Shown one piece after another: positions 25,139 through 34,174 of a DNA stretch of 64,000 nucleotides; within the stretch, counting starts at the first letter, position 1, and each line of letters starts with the position of its first letter. This DNA comes from Planctomycetota bacterium (lineage in GTDB: Bacteria > Planctomycetota > UBA1135). The stretch is taken from NCBI GenBank assembly GCA_021776925.1, contig JAJFFB010000127.1, positions 1 through 64,000 of the forward strand, in the 5' to 3' direction. Under the pieces are notes generated by a model. That model was given only the letters and a program-made list of their open reading frames with translations. It ran no database searches and was not told where the DNA came from. A program made the translations under genes and the position numbers.

Positions 25139-26371
25139 ATGATCACCGTCGTTCTCGGAATCGCGATGTTCTCGGCCGTGGTGCTGGCCATGGTCTTTGT
25201 TCTGATCGCGGCAAAGTCCCAGCTGGTGCCTTCGGGCGAGGTCAGCATCACCATCAACGGCCGCGACGCCGAAGCCGTACACACGCGGCCCGGCAGCACC
25301 CTGCTCGCGACCCTCGCAACGCAGAAGCTGTTCATTCCGTCGGCGTGCGGCGGCGGCGGCACCTGCGCCCAATGCCGGGTGCAGATCGACGAGGGCGGCG
25401 GCACCCTGCTGCCCACCGAAGAGGGCCACATCAGTCGCGGCGAAGCGCGCGAGAACTGGCGCCTGGCGTGCCAGGTCAAGGTCAAAGAAGACCTCAAGAT
25501 CCGCGTGCCTGATTCGGTGTTCTCGGTGCAGAAGTGGGACTGCGAAGTCATCTCCAACCGCAACGTCGCCACTTTCATCAAGGAATTCAAGGTGCGCCTG
25601 CCCGAAGGCCAGAAGATCGACTTCACCTCGGGCGACTACATCCAGATCGAGATTCCGCAGCATGACATCGAATTCAAGGGCTTCGACGTCGAAGAGGAGT
25701 ACCGTGAAGACTGGGACCAGTACGACATCTGGCGCTACCGCTCCAAGGTCACTGACACTGTTGAGCGCGCCTATTCGATGGCCAACTACCCGGCCGAGGG
25801 CGAAGACCTGGTCATGCTCAACGTGCGCATCGCCACGCCACCGCCGCGCGGCCCCGAAAGCATCCCGCCAGGCAAGGGTTCGTCCTACATCTTCAACTGC
25901 AAGCCAGGTGACAAGGTGGTGGTTTCGGGCCCCTATGGCGATTTCCACATTCAGCCGACCGAGCGCGAAATGATGTTCATTGGCGGCGGCGCCGGGATGG
26001 CGCCGCTGCGCTCGCACATCCTGCGCCTGCTGCGCACCGACGGCACCAAGCGCAAGATGACCTATTGGTATGGCGCGCGCTCGGTGCGCGAGATGTTCTA
26101 CGTCGAGGAATTCGACCAACTCGCCAAGGACTTCGACAACTTCGAGTGGCACTGCGCACTGTCGGATGCGATGCCCGAGGACAAGTGGCAGGGCTACACC
26201 GGCTTCATCCACCAGGTGGTCCAGGAGCAATACCTGCTCAAACACCCGTCCCCCGAAGAGATCGAGTACTACCTGTGCGGCCCGCCGATGATGAACCAGG
26301 CGGTGCTCAAGATGCTCGATGATCTCGGGGTCGAACCCGAGATGATCCGCCTCGACGACTTCGGCGGATGA
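25139..26371 (+). CDS. nqrF: Na+-NQR subunit F (NADH dehydrogenase, 2Fe-2S and FAD)
   Basis: 410 residues. An N-terminal helix is followed by a plant-type ferredoxin domain ([15 protein letters not shown] with the fourth Cys in LACQVKV) and a ferredoxin-NADP reductase-like module: [12 protein letters not shown] binds FAD, and [13 protein letters not shown] plus [16 protein letters not shown] bind NADH. It is the electron entry of the pump. The 31-base gap after nqrE holds AGGAAGCAGA as ribosome-binding site. It overlaps apbE by ATGA. Confidence 0.97.
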   Translation: MITVVLGIAMFSAVVLAMVFVLIAAKSQLVPSGEVSITINGRDAEAVHTRPGSTLLATLATQKLFIPSACGGGGTCAQCRVQIDEGGGTLLPTEEGHISRGEARENWRLACQVKVKEDLKIRVPDSVFSVQKWDCEVISNRNVATFIKEFKVRLPEGQKIDFTSGDYIQIEIPQHDIEFKGFDVEEEYREDWDQYDIWRYRSKVTDTVERAYSMANYPAEGEDLVMLNVRIATPPPRGPESIPPGKGSSYIFNCKPGDKVVVSGPYGDFHIQPTEREMMFIGGGAGMAPLRSHILRLLRTDGTKRKMTYWYGARSVREMFYVEEFDQLAKDFDNFEWHCALSDAMPEDKWQGYTGFIHQVVQEQYLLKHPSPEEIEYYLCGPPMMNQAVLKMLDDLGVEPEMIRLDDFGG

Positions 26372-27411
26372 TCCGCGTGCTCCTGCTGGTGGTGGGGCTG
26401 GCCGCCTGCGGCCACTCCCCCGCCGCTGCGGTGCTTCACCTCAGCGGGACCACCATGGGCACCACCTGGAACGCTGTGGTGGTAGGTGCACCCGAGAACA
26501 GCGATGCACAGGCCTTGATCCAAGCCGCCGTCGACGAGGTCGACCGCTTGATGTCGACCTACCGCGACGACTCCGAAATCAGCCTCTTCAACCGCGCCCC
26601 TGCCGGTCCCTTTCACGGCTTCACCGATCCCAGCCTGGAGGTGATCGCTGCGGCGATCGAGATCCACGCCCTCAGCGCGGGAGCCTTCGACCCGACCATC
26701 GGACCACTGGTGCGTCTGTGGGGTTTCGGGCCGCAGCGCCCCGGCGCACTCCCCAGCGACGCGGAAATCCGCGCGGCCACCGCGCACGTCGGCGCCCAGG
26801 AACTGTCGGTGGGCGCCGAAGGCAGCGTCGACAAGGGGGATCCGGCGATGGAACTGGATTTCTCCGCCATCGCCAAGGGCTACGGTGTCGACCGTGCCTG
26901 CAACGCCTTGCTGCGCGCCGGCTGCCAGCGCTTCCTGGTGGAGGTCGGCGGTGAAGTCCGCGTCGCCGGTCTCTCGGCCACCGCCCAAGCTTGGCGCATC
27001 GGCATCGACCTGCCCAAGCCGGGGTTGCTCGAACAGCGCGAGCTCAGCAGCGTGCTGCACATGGAAGTTGGCGCGGTGGCCACCAGTGGCGACTATCGCA
27101 ATTTCCGCGAAGAAGGCGGCCAACGCTACAGCCATGTCATCGACCCGCGCAGCGGCCGCCCGGTGCAACACCCGCTGGCATCAGCCACCGTGATCGCCGA
27201 CGATTGCATGCACGCCGACGCGCTCGCCACCGCGCTGATGGTGCTGGGCCCCGCAGCGGGCCTGGCCTTGATCGAAGGCCTGGAGGGCGTCGAAGCGAGC
27301 CTGCTGGTGCACGCCGATGGCGGCTTCCTCGAGCAGCGCAGCAGCGGCTACGCGCGCTACCTGCCGCCGACGCAGGAGGCCGAGGGGTCGGCGCCGCAGG
27401 CGCAGGATTGA
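26368..27411 (+). CDS. apbE: FAD:protein FMN transferase ApbE
   Basis: 347 residues. [14 protein letters not shown] is a lipoprotein signal with lipobox LAAC, so the enzyme works on the periplasmic side. The ApbE core is clear: [73 protein letters not shown] and the metal-binding [17 protein letters not shown]. It moves FMN from FAD onto the Thr of SGAT in NqrB and NqrC. It is joined to nqrF by a 4-base overlap. The C-terminus adds about 15 low-complexity residues. Confidence 0.96.
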   Translation: MIRVLLLVVGLAACGHSPAAAVLHLSGTTMGTTWNAVVVGAPENSDAQALIQAAVDEVDRLMSTYRDDSEISLFNRAPAGPFHGFTDPSLEVIAAAIEIHALSAGAFDPTIGPLVRLWGFGPQRPGALPSDAEIRAATAHVGAQELSVGAEGSVDKGDPAMELDFSAIAKGYGVDRACNALLRAGCQRFLVEVGGEVRVAGLSATAQAWRIGIDLPKPGLLEQRELSSVLHMEVGAVATSGDYRNFREEGGQRYSHVIDPRSGRPVQHPLASATVIADDCMHADALATALMVLGPAAGLALIEGLEGVEASLLVHADGGFLEQRSSGYARYLPPTQEAEGSAPQAQD

Positions 27412-27412
27412 A

Positions 27413-27718
27413 TCAGACCTGGAGGGCGCCGTCGCCGCCGCGCTCTTCGGACGCGGGGTGATTCTTCAGGCGCCGCTTGGGGTAGCCCATTTCGGCCAAC
27501 GCAACCAATTCGTTGCCAGCGTCGGAAGTGCACAGGTCGTTGTCCTTGCGCGCGCACAGGCAGTCGCCGAGTTCGTGACCGTCACTGCCGACCCCTCCGC
27601 ACGAGCCGGACAGCTCGCGATTCCCCAGCAGCACGCCTACCGCCATGCCGACGACAGCAAGGACGAAGACCACGAAGGCGGCGAAGTACACCACGCAGCG
27701 AATTCTACCACCGCTCAA
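27413..27718 (-). CDS. nqrM: NqrM-like Na+-NQR maturation protein
   Basis: 101 residues, with one membrane helix (VVYFAAFVVFVLAVVGMAVGVLL) followed by LSGSCGGVGSDG and a pair of Cys in GDCLCARKDNDLC. This is the DUF539/NqrM pattern (hydrophobic helix, GMAxG, xGSCGG, CxC), a factor needed to insert iron into NqrD/NqrE. Usually the gene follows apbE on the same strand. Here it is convergent, with its stop one base beyond the apbE stop, so it needs its own promoter. The C-terminal 40 residues extend beyond the short form of the family. Confidence 0.8.
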   Translation of the reverse strand: MSGGRIRCVVYFAAFVVFVLAVVGMAVGVLLGNRELSGSCGGVGSDGHELGDCLCARKDNDLCTSDAGNELVALAEMGYPKRRLKNHPASEERGGDGALQV

Positions 27719-27773
27719 CTCGGCACCGAGGGCGGCACCGATGAATCAGCCCCGGTGAATCAGCGCCGGAGGA

Positions 27774-28562
27774 TCAGCGGCTGGCGCCGACAGCAGTGGC
27801 CTTCTTCGCCGCAGCGGCTTTCTCGACGGCCTTGGGCAGCGCCTTGACGAAGTTCTCCTTGCCGCCGTCCGAGATCGGATCTTCGCCAAGGTAGACGTCG
27901 AACAGAGCCCAGGTCAGCGCGGGGCTGGTGATCACCTGCTGGTCCTTGCCTTGGATGCGGGTGTGTAATTTGCCGCCCGGCAGCCAAGTGAAGATCAGTT
28001 CGTCTTTCTTCTTGAGCTTGGTGGTGAACAGGCCGCGGAAGGTCTCCAGCGTTTTCATCGCCTTTTCGGTTTCTTCCGGCGTGGACTTCTTCATGAAGCC
28101 CTTGATGCGTGGCTTCAGCGAATCATCGAAGGCCTCGGCCATGTCATCGGCGTCGACGTTGCGCGCCATCACCAGGCGCACGCTCATGCCGGCCTTGCCG
28201 CTGAGCAGGGCGCGTTCGAATTCGCGATCCTTGAGCAGCTTCTTGGTGGTCTTCTTCATGTACGGCTGGACCAGCGGCGCGGCCGCGGCGGTATCCAGAT
28301 ACATGCCATAGGCGTAGACCTTGACGCGGAAGATGGTCTTTTTGCGCACGCCGGTGGCGATCAGTTCGTGGCTGGAGGCACCCTTGTTCCCGACCTTCAA
28401 GCGCACCGGGAAGGCGATCTCGGTGGCAGGCTCCTCGACCGTGGGGATCTTTTCGGCCTGGGCGGTGGGCTGCTGGCCGGTGGCGGTCCGGGTTTGCGCC
28501 ATGGCCTGGGTAGCGGGCGACAAAACGGACAAAAGCAGGGCAAGGGAAAGGAATCGGATCAT
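27774..28562 (-). CDS. Exported chalcone-isomerase-like protein
   Basis: 262 residues with a signal peptide (MIRFLSLALLLSVLSPATQAMAQ). The mature part shows the chalcone isomerase-like fold pattern: FPVRLKVGNKGASSHELIATGVRKKTIFRVKVYAYGMYLD, a basic helix region, then LFTTKLKKKDELIFTWLPGG, and SPALTWALFDVYLGEDPIS. Bacterial members are periplasmic and non-enzymatic as far as known, perhaps binding fatty acids. GGAGG lies 9 bases before the ATG, one of the few clear Shine-Dalgarno sites here. An Ala/Lys-rich C-terminal tail ends the protein. Confidence 0.75.
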   Translation of the reverse strand: MIRFLSLALLLSVLSPATQAMAQTRTATGQQPTAQAEKIPTVEEPATEIAFPVRLKVGNKGASSHELIATGVRKKTIFRVKVYAYGMYLDTAAAAPLVQPYMKKTTKKLLKDREFERALLSGKAGMSVRLVMARNVDADDMAEAFDDSLKPRIKGFMKKSTPEETEKAMKTLETFRGLFTTKLKKKDELIFTWLPGGKLHTRIQGKDQQVITSPALTWALFDVYLGEDPISDGGKENFVKALPKAVEKAAAAKKATAVGASR

Positions 28563-28598
28563 GATGAGGGCCTCCGTGGCGATTGGAATCTCCCCTTT

Positions 28599-29642
28599 CT
28601 ACGCTTGCGAAGGGTCGATCTGCAGCAAGATCTTGCCAAAGCTGGAGCGTTCCTCCATGCGTCGGTGGGCATCGGCAACCTCGGCCCAGGGGAAGCGGGA
28701 ATCGATGACCGGGGAGAGCTTCCCCGAAAAAACAAGTTCCGAGACGTGTTTCATCTCTCCTAGGCCGCCCATAGTGCTTCCCAGAATGCTCAAGGACTTA
28801 AAAAACACCGGCGCGAAGGGGATTTCCATCTGTGCGCCGCTGGTCACCCCGCAGGTGACGATGCGCCCGCCCTTGGCCAGCGCCCACACGCCCTGCGGCA
28901 GGGTGTCGGCGCCGACGTGGTCGACGATGATGTCGAGCCCGGCGCGGCCGCTCCAGTCGCGTGCCGCCTCGGTCCAGTCCTGGTCGCGGTAGTTGACGCC
29001 CAAAGCCGCTCCGTTGTCGAGGCCCATGGCAACCTTGGCGTCGCTGCCCGCGGTCACCATCACCTCGGCGCCGTGCAGACGCGCGATCTGCACAGCGGCC
29101 ACGCTCACACCGGAGCCGGCGGCGTGCACCAGCACGCGGTCACCCGGGCGGACCGCGCAGCGCGTCACCAGCATGTGCCAGGCGGTCAGGTAGGTCAGCG
29201 GGAAAGCCGCCGCGCTCTCCAGAGTGAAGGCGGCGGGGACCTCAATCAGGTTGGCCGCGTCGACCACCGCGTATTCGGCGTTGCCGCCGTCGCAGGTCTC
29301 GCCGTAGATCCCGTAACGGCGGCAAAGGTTGTGCTGGCCTGAACCGCAGGCGCGGCACCCGCCACAGGAAAAGCCGGGCGCAACCGTGACCCGCGTGCCC
29401 GCGGTCCACTGCTCAGCGCCTACCCCGGGTTGATCGACGACGCCGCTGAAATCACAACCGGGGGTCAGCGGCAAGGGGAAGCGATGACCCGGCACGCCGC
29501 ACCGCACCCACAAATCGAGGTGGTTCAGCGCCGCCCAGACAACTTTGATCCGCACCTGGCCCGGACCTGCTTGCGGCAGCGGCAGGTCCTCTAAACACAG
29601 AACACGGGTGTCCCCGTGTTCATGGATGCGCAGCGCTCTCAT
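28599..29642 (-). CDS. Zinc-type alcohol dehydrogenase / quinone reductase family protein
   Basis: 347 residues of the medium-chain dehydrogenase/reductase superfamily. The catalytic-domain start MRALRIHEHGDTRVLCLEDLPLPQAGPGQV, NHLDLWVRCG, PGCDFSGVV and the four-Cys structural zinc lobe CGGCRACGSGQHNLC are visible; VHAAGSGVSVAAVQIARLHGAEV is the NAD(P)-binding Rossmann core. It reduces or oxidises an unknown alcohol, aldehyde or enone. It lies 6 bases downstream of the VWA gene and is presumably co-transcribed. Confidence 0.88.
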   Translation of the reverse strand: MRALRIHEHGDTRVLCLEDLPLPQAGPGQVRIKVVWAALNHLDLWVRCGVPGHRFPLPLTPGCDFSGVVDQPGVGAEQWTAGTRVTVAPGFSCGGCRACGSGQHNLCRRYGIYGETCDGGNAEYAVVDAANLIEVPAAFTLESAAAFPLTYLTAWHMLVTRCAVRPGDRVLVHAAGSGVSVAAVQIARLHGAEVMVTAGSDAKVAMGLDNGAALGVNYRDQDWTEAARDWSGRAGLDIIVDHVGADTLPQGVWALAKGGRIVTCGVTSGAQMEIPFAPVFFKSLSILGSTMGGLGEMKHVSELVFSGKLSPVIDSRFPWAEVADAHRRMEERSSFGKILLQIDPSQA

Positions 29643-29648
29643 GGCCGA

Positions 29649-30920
29649 CTAGCGGATCGCGCGGAAGGCGCCGTGATTGCCCTTGGCCAGCTCATAGAGG
29701 AAACTGCTGGCACTATGCGGGGCGCTGAGGGCGATCGAACTGACGCGGATCTTGCGGAAGCGGTTCCAGCGCTTGACCCAGGCCAGGATGCGGCTCGGGT
29801 CCTGGACTTCGCCGGCCGAAGGCATGCCATCGGTGAGGACGATGATCTCTTCGACGTCAGGGCGCGAGAAGGCTTCTTCCAGGCCACCGTGCAGATTGGT
29901 GCCCCCGTCAAAAATGCGGTCATCCAGCCAGGAAGTGGCGCTGGCGACCTGGGCTTCGGCGCACGGGACAAGCTTGCCACTGGAGAAACGGTCGACCCTG
30001 GACTCGAAGAAGACGATGTCGAAGGACCCCGTGTGCGGCAGGCGTGGCAGCAGGGCGGCCAGTTCGTCGACGGCGCGCGCACCGCGGGATTGGCGGCTGC
30101 GCTCGGCCAGCGGCGCGTTCATCGAACCAGAAGCGTCGAGGACGAAAACCACCTGCTCGCCGAGGATCGGAATGCCGAGGTAGCTGAGCGTTTCGGTCTG
30201 CCTTTCCTGTTCGACCTCTTCGCGGTGGAAGTCGGTTCCCTCGACTTTGTGCTTGAGCATGAAGTAGCGCCAGGTGCGCGCGTCTTCGCCGATACGGTAA
30301 TTGGTGATCTGTTGCAGCAAATCGACCGCTGCGGTGCGCGGGCGGCCGCTTCGGGTGGCCACCACATCGATCAGATAACGCACGTCCTCGAGTTGTGGAT
30401 CACGGGCCAGAGTGTCGAGAGCTTCGAGCAACAGTCCGCCGTGGGCGGTGGCCAGCCGACGCACGGCTTCGACCCGGGCCAGGATCGAACCACGGTCGGC
30501 CAGCGCGCGCAACGCGGCGACCTTGGCCTCGCTCGGTTCTTTGACCGAACGCAGCACGCCCCGGGCGAAGCGCTCGCCCTTGGCCTGGTCGTTGAGGATG
30601 ATCCCGTAAACGGCCTCGGCGCGGATCACCGGATGGCTTTTTTTGGCCAGCTTGTACAACTCGGGCAGGCCCTCGGGCCCGCAGCGGCCGAGGCAACGGG
30701 TGTAGTCGATCAAGAGGTCGCCGCGGACGATCTTGCGCAGAGGCGAGATTGCCTGGTAGGACAAATCCCCTTCACGGAAGGCCAAAATCTCGAGAATGCG
30801 AACCCTTTGCTCCGCGCGCGCGCCATCGGCATTGAGCTGGCGCTGCAGCGATTGCGTACTGGCCTGCGGCTGGATGGGCGCAGCCAATTGCACAAGTGCG
30901 AGCAGGGGGAGCAGAATCAT
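29649..30920 (-). CDS. Exported HEAT-like plus VWA-domain protein
   Basis: 423 residues. A signal peptide (MILLPLLALVQLAAPI) precedes alpha-helical HEAT-like repeats at about 45-215 (GPEGLPELYKLAKKSHPVIRAEAVYGIIL, EAKVAALRALADRGSILARVEAVRRLA). After a linker with YRIGEDARTWRYFM comes a von Willebrand factor A domain at about 240-420 with the MIDAS DASGSMN, FDGGTNL and LTDGMPSAGEV. Such HEAT/VWA proteins are common in planctomycetes but have no defined role; protein binding in the envelope is likely. It shares a 26-base divergent promoter region with the plus-strand gene at 30947. Confidence 0.8.
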   Translation of the reverse strand: MILLPLLALVQLAAPIQPQASTQSLQRQLNADGARAEQRVRILEILAFREGDLSYQAISPLRKIVRGDLLIDYTRCLGRCGPEGLPELYKLAKKSHPVIRAEAVYGIILNDQAKGERFARGVLRSVKEPSEAKVAALRALADRGSILARVEAVRRLATAHGGLLLEALDTLARDPQLEDVRYLIDVVATRSGRPRTAAVDLLQQITNYRIGEDARTWRYFMLKHKVEGTDFHREEVEQERQTETLSYLGIPILGEQVVFVLDASGSMNAPLAERSRQSRGARAVDELAALLPRLPHTGSFDIVFFESRVDRFSSGKLVPCAEAQVASATSWLDDRIFDGGTNLHGGLEEAFSRPDVEEIIVLTDGMPSAGEVQDPSRILAWVKRWNRFRKIRVSSIALSAPHSASSFLYELAKGNHGAFRAIR

Positions 30921-30946
30921 CGCGGGGGAAGTTCTAGTCTAGGGCA
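30921..30946. promoter_or_regulatory. Very short divergent promoter region with overlapping -10 boxes
   Basis: Only 26 bases separate two divergent start codons. On the plus strand TAGTCT (30935-30940) ends 6 bases before ATG 30947. On the minus strand TAGAAC ends about 10 bases before ATG 30920. The two boxes overlap, so the two promoters should compete. Confidence 0.45.
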
Positions 30947-31291
30947 ATGAAGATCGAACTCGATCTGGATCTTGTCGGGCTCGGCGAGGCCATGCAGGCG
31001 GTCCTGCCGAAAGGGGTGCGCCTGCTGGAGCTCGAACTCAGCAACAGCGGCATGCGAGCCCGTCTCCAGGCCCCATTTATCGGTGAAACCACCCTCACAG
31101 CCGAAGTCAGCCGCCACCCGGGCGAGCTCGAATTGAGCCGCTTCAAGCTGGCTGGAGCTGGCCTGGCCGGGCCCTTGGCATTGGGCAAGCTCCGCGGCAA
31201 GATTGCCGAGTGCGACTGGTGCCGGCCGCCGCTCCGCATCTGGGGCGAGAGCGATGGCGACCGGCTGCACCTCGTTTTCGCAGCAGGATGA
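30947..31291 (+). CDS. Small hypothetical protein
   Basis: 114 residues without signal peptide. Alternating beta-type sequence (KIELDLDLVGLGEAM, VRLLELELSNSGMRARLQAP) and one CDWC near residue 89-92. Not recognised; a lipid-binding or SRPBCC-like small domain is a guess only. The stop overlaps the start of the membrane sulfatase gene by ATGA, so the two are coupled, and expression starts from a leaderless-type promoter at 30935. Confidence 0.6.
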   Translation: MKIELDLDLVGLGEAMQAVLPKGVRLLELELSNSGMRARLQAPFIGETTLTAEVSRHPGELELSRFKLAGAGLAGPLALGKLRGKIAECDWCRPPLRIWGESDGDRLHLVFAAG

Positions 31292-33441
31292 GCACACGGT
31301 TTCTCCACAGCTTCCTTCTAGGCGCCTTTCTGACCGCCGTTGCAGGCTTATTGGAGCTGCTCTGCACCGCGGCCAGCTTCCCTTACCACCGCGACTGGGG
31401 CCTGATGCTGCGCTGGCTTCCGGCCCATCTGCTCCTCGGAGCGCTCCTCGGACTGGCCGCGGCGGTGTTGCTGCCGATGGTGTCCAGCCAGCGCCGTCGC
31501 AATCAGTATTTGGGCCTGCACCTCGGCGCTGTGATCCTGTCCCTGGGCACCACCGCGGCGCTCTTCCTGCGCGCGGTCTTTGCCACCAACGGCGGCTTCA
31601 CCTGGTCGGCCTGGCTGCCGCAGATCGCCGTTCCGATGGGCGTCGGTGCGGCCCTCTATGGGTTGCTGTACTGGATCGCCGCCAGCCCTGCAGGCTGGCG
31701 CCTGGCCTCTTTTTTCACTCCGTGGTTCTCACTGGTCGGCAACTTCTCGGTGCTGGTGCTGGCCCTGTTGATGGCCTGGATTCCGGCTGCGCGCGCACCC
31801 GGTTCGCCGACCGCCAGCACGCCGCAGGTCGTCGACGGCGGCCGCGCCCCCAACGTCCTGCTGGTGGTCCTCGACACCGTCGCCGCTGATCACCTCGGCT
31901 GCTACCAGAGCAGCCGCCCGACCTCTCCTGCCCTCGACGCGCTGGCCGAAGAAGGCGTGCTTTTCGAGGCCGCCTACGCCGCTGCCCCCTGGACTTTGCC
32001 CAGCCACGCCAGCATCTTCACCGGCCTGCACCCGCCGAGCCACGGCACCGGCTGGCGGCATCGGCGGCTCGACGATGGCGCGGCATCGATTCCAGAGGTG
32101 GCCGAATTCGACACCCTGACCTTGGCCGAGGAACTGGGGCAGCGCGGCTGGCAGACCTGCGGCGTTTCCGACAAGCCGTGGTTGAGTTCGGTCTATGGCA
32201 CCACCCAGGGCTTCCAGTCCTATTTCGACTACGGCTATCCGGCCCTTGCCGATCTGCTGCTGGTGCCACGCTTGAGCACCGCGCTGCAACGCCGCCTGGG
32301 TGGTTTCAACCGGCCGGTGGACAAGGGCGGCGAGCGCGTCATCGACACCGCACTGGATTGGCTTGGCGGCGATCTCACCCGCGACGACACCAGGCCCTTC
32401 TTCCTATTCCTCAATCTCAACGAGGCGCATACTCCCTATCGGCTTCCTGCTGATTTCACCGATCGCGAACGCTTCCTGCCGGCGGGCACCACCATCGAAG
32501 GACTTGAGCCGGCCTATTTTGCACCGCCGAAGGAACGCAAGGCCCTGAACGCAGGGATCCACGACCTCCTTGATCAGCAGATTGATATCCAGCAAGGGCT
32601 TTACGACGCGTTGATCCTTTATCAAGACGGCCTGCTGGACCGCCTGTTCGAGGGTTTGCGCGGTCTTGAATTGATGGAAGACACCCTGGTCATCATCACC
32701 GCCGACCACGGCGAAGAATTCCATCAACTCGGCCTTTCCGGGCACCAGCTGAGTTTGTCCGAGCACCTGCTGCACGTGCCCTTGATCATGCGCTACCCCA
32801 CCGTGCTCGACGCCGGCACGCGCACTCGCAGCCTGGTTTCGCTGGTCGACCTCTTCCCAACCGTCATCGATCTGATTGAGCAACAGACGGGGCATTCCCG
32901 CAGCAGCCCGGAACTGGAAGCGCTCGAGGGTTTTTCGCTGTTGGACCTGGGCCGAGGCGAGGTGCGCGCGGTACGCGACTGGGTGTACGCCAGCTACCAG
33001 AACCCTGCGGTGTATCTGCAGGCCTTCCCTGATTTCGAAAGCGGCAACAGCTTTCCGCTCGCTCACCATATGCGTTCGATACAGATGCTGCGCAGCGGGA
33101 GCGAAAAGTACTACCGCTACGGCGATGGCGAGTCCGTATTCGTCGACTTGCGACTAGACCCGGATGAATTCGCCACGCTGGATACCGGCGCCGCGCCGAG
33201 TAACCCGGCGCGCGCGGCACTGTTCGACGCCGCGCTCGGCGGCCTGCGCAACCGGATGGAAACCCGTCGTGAACTGCTGCTCGGACGTCGCGCCTGGAGA
33301 ACCCAAGGAGGGCGTTCGGGCTCGCGCACCCAGGCCGCGCTGGAAAAGGAAGGTTACCTGGACGCAGTGGCCTTGGACAGCGACCAGCCCACGCCTCGAT
33401 CCCTCTTGCACCTGCCGGGCTTCTGGTTCGAGCGCCCCTGA
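31288..33441 (+). CDS. Membrane-anchored sulfatase/phosphotransferase-fold enzyme
   Basis: 717 residues from ATG 31288. The N-terminal 190 residues hold about five membrane helices; the rest is an alkaline-phosphatase-superfamily domain facing outward: NVLLVVLDTVAADHLGCY, APWTLPSHASIFTGLHPPSHG, FLFLNLNEAHTPY and IITADHGEEFHQLGLSGH (metal ligands D, H). At the position of the formylglycine Cys in C-x-P-x-R this protein has TLPSH, so Thr is the probable nucleophile, as in phosphoethanolamine or LTA-type transferases. It could thus transfer or cleave phospho-groups in the envelope, not sulfate. It is coupled to the small gene before it. Confidence 0.82.
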   Translation: MSTRFLHSFLLGAFLTAVAGLLELLCTAASFPYHRDWGLMLRWLPAHLLLGALLGLAAAVLLPMVSSQRRRNQYLGLHLGAVILSLGTTAALFLRAVFATNGGFTWSAWLPQIAVPMGVGAALYGLLYWIAASPAGWRLASFFTPWFSLVGNFSVLVLALLMAWIPAARAPGSPTASTPQVVDGGRAPNVLLVVLDTVAADHLGCYQSSRPTSPALDALAEEGVLFEAAYAAAPWTLPSHASIFTGLHPPSHGTGWRHRRLDDGAASIPEVAEFDTLTLAEELGQRGWQTCGVSDKPWLSSVYGTTQGFQSYFDYGYPALADLLLVPRLSTALQRRLGGFNRPVDKGGERVIDTALDWLGGDLTRDDTRPFFLFLNLNEAHTPYRLPADFTDRERFLPAGTTIEGLEPAYFAPPKERKALNAGIHDLLDQQIDIQQGLYDALILYQDGLLDRLFEGLRGLELMEDTLVIITADHGEEFHQLGLSGHQLSLSEHLLHVPLIMRYPTVLDAGTRTRSLVSLVDLFPTVIDLIEQQTGHSRSSPELEALEGFSLLDLGRGEVRAVRDWVYASYQNPAVYLQAFPDFESGNSFPLAHHMRSIQMLRSGSEKYYRYGDGESVFVDLRLDPDEFATLDTGAAPSNPARAALFDAALGGLRNRMETRRELLLGRRAWRTQGGRSGSRTQAALEKEGYLDAVALDSDQPTPRSLLHLPGFWFERP

Positions 33442-33843
33442 TCAGACCGCGCGCCAGGCCGCGTAGGCCACCACCAGGCCGTGGGTGAGCAGGTAGCTAC
33501 CGAGGTCGTAACGGCTCCAGGACCAGCGCCGCAGAGCCATACGGCGCATGCCTTCGCGCAGCACCCACGCCTCGGCCACGCCCTGGGCCAGCCACAGCAG
33601 GATCGCCGCAGAGAGCAGACTGCCGCTCAGTCTTCCGTCACTGGTTCCGATTGCGCCGCTGCGCAGCAGCGCCAGCAGGCCGAGGCTGGCACCGCCGATG
33701 GCCGCCACACACAGCAGACTCGTGCGGCTGAAATCGCGGCCGAGAGTGAACCAGATCGTCCACCACTTCAGCAGCAGCGCCAGCCCGAGGCGGTCGATGC
33801 GCAGCATGCTTGCGGCGAGGACGGCCAGAGGAACCGGCTCCAA
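33442..33843 (-). CDS. Small membrane protein of unknown function
   Basis: 133 residues with about four hydrophobic helices (VLAASMLRIDRLGLALLL, LLCVAAIGGASLGLLALL, GSLLSAAILLWLAQGVAEAWVL, LLTHGLVVAYAAW). The start is set at TTG 33843, which has AGGGAG 9 bases upstream; an ATG at 33807 is the alternative, and the longer ATG at 33960 lies within the DUF971 gene and is rejected. Last gene of the unit Myb-like / DUF971 / membrane protein. Its stop abuts that of the convergent sulfatase. No family recognised. Confidence 0.6.
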   Translation of the reverse strand: MEPVPLAVLAASMLRIDRLGLALLLKWWTIWFTLGRDFSRTSLLCVAAIGGASLGLLALLRSGAIGTSDGRLSGSLLSAAILLWLAQGVAEAWVLREGMRRMALRRWSWSRYDLGSYLLTHGLVVAYAAWRAV

Positions 33844-33856
33844 AACAGCGTACTCC

Positions 33857-34174
33857 CTATTCGCCGCAACGCGCGACGCAGATATGGTGCAGCCGCTCCA
33901 GCGTGTAGATGCCGCTGTCGTGGCCATCGGCGAAAAGGAGCCGGTAGGCGTAATTGCCAACCGGCTGCACGTCCCGCAGGGTGAGGTCGAGGGGCACCGA
34001 TTCGGGATCCAGCAGCTTTTCTCCGGTCACCTCGGAAACGCACACAGCGCAGGGGCACTCGATGCGCAATAACCGTGGCTCCAGTGCGGCGCTGTGACCA
34101 TCGTTCCAGTCCAAAACCAGATCGTTTCCCTGCAGACGCAGCCGCTGCAGGCGCAATGGTTCGGCATCAGCCAT
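33857..34174 (-). CDS. DUF971-family protein
   Basis: 105 residues from ATG 34174. It matches the DUF971 / gamma-butyrobetaine hydroxylase N-terminal-like fold: LRLQGNDLVLDWNDGHSAALEPRLLRIECPCAVC, LDLTLRDVQPVGNYAYRLLFADGHDSGIYTLERL. The Cys pair CPCAVC and the later HHICVARCGE may bind zinc or iron, as in relatives next to Fe-S and MRP genes. The start overlaps the stop of the Myb-like gene by 8 bases. An ATG 12 bases upstream is possible. Confidence 0.82.
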   Translation of the reverse strand: MADAEPLRLQRLRLQGNDLVLDWNDGHSAALEPRLLRIECPCAVCVSEVTGEKLLDPESVPLDLTLRDVQPVGNYAYRLLFADGHDSGIYTLERLHHICVARCGE

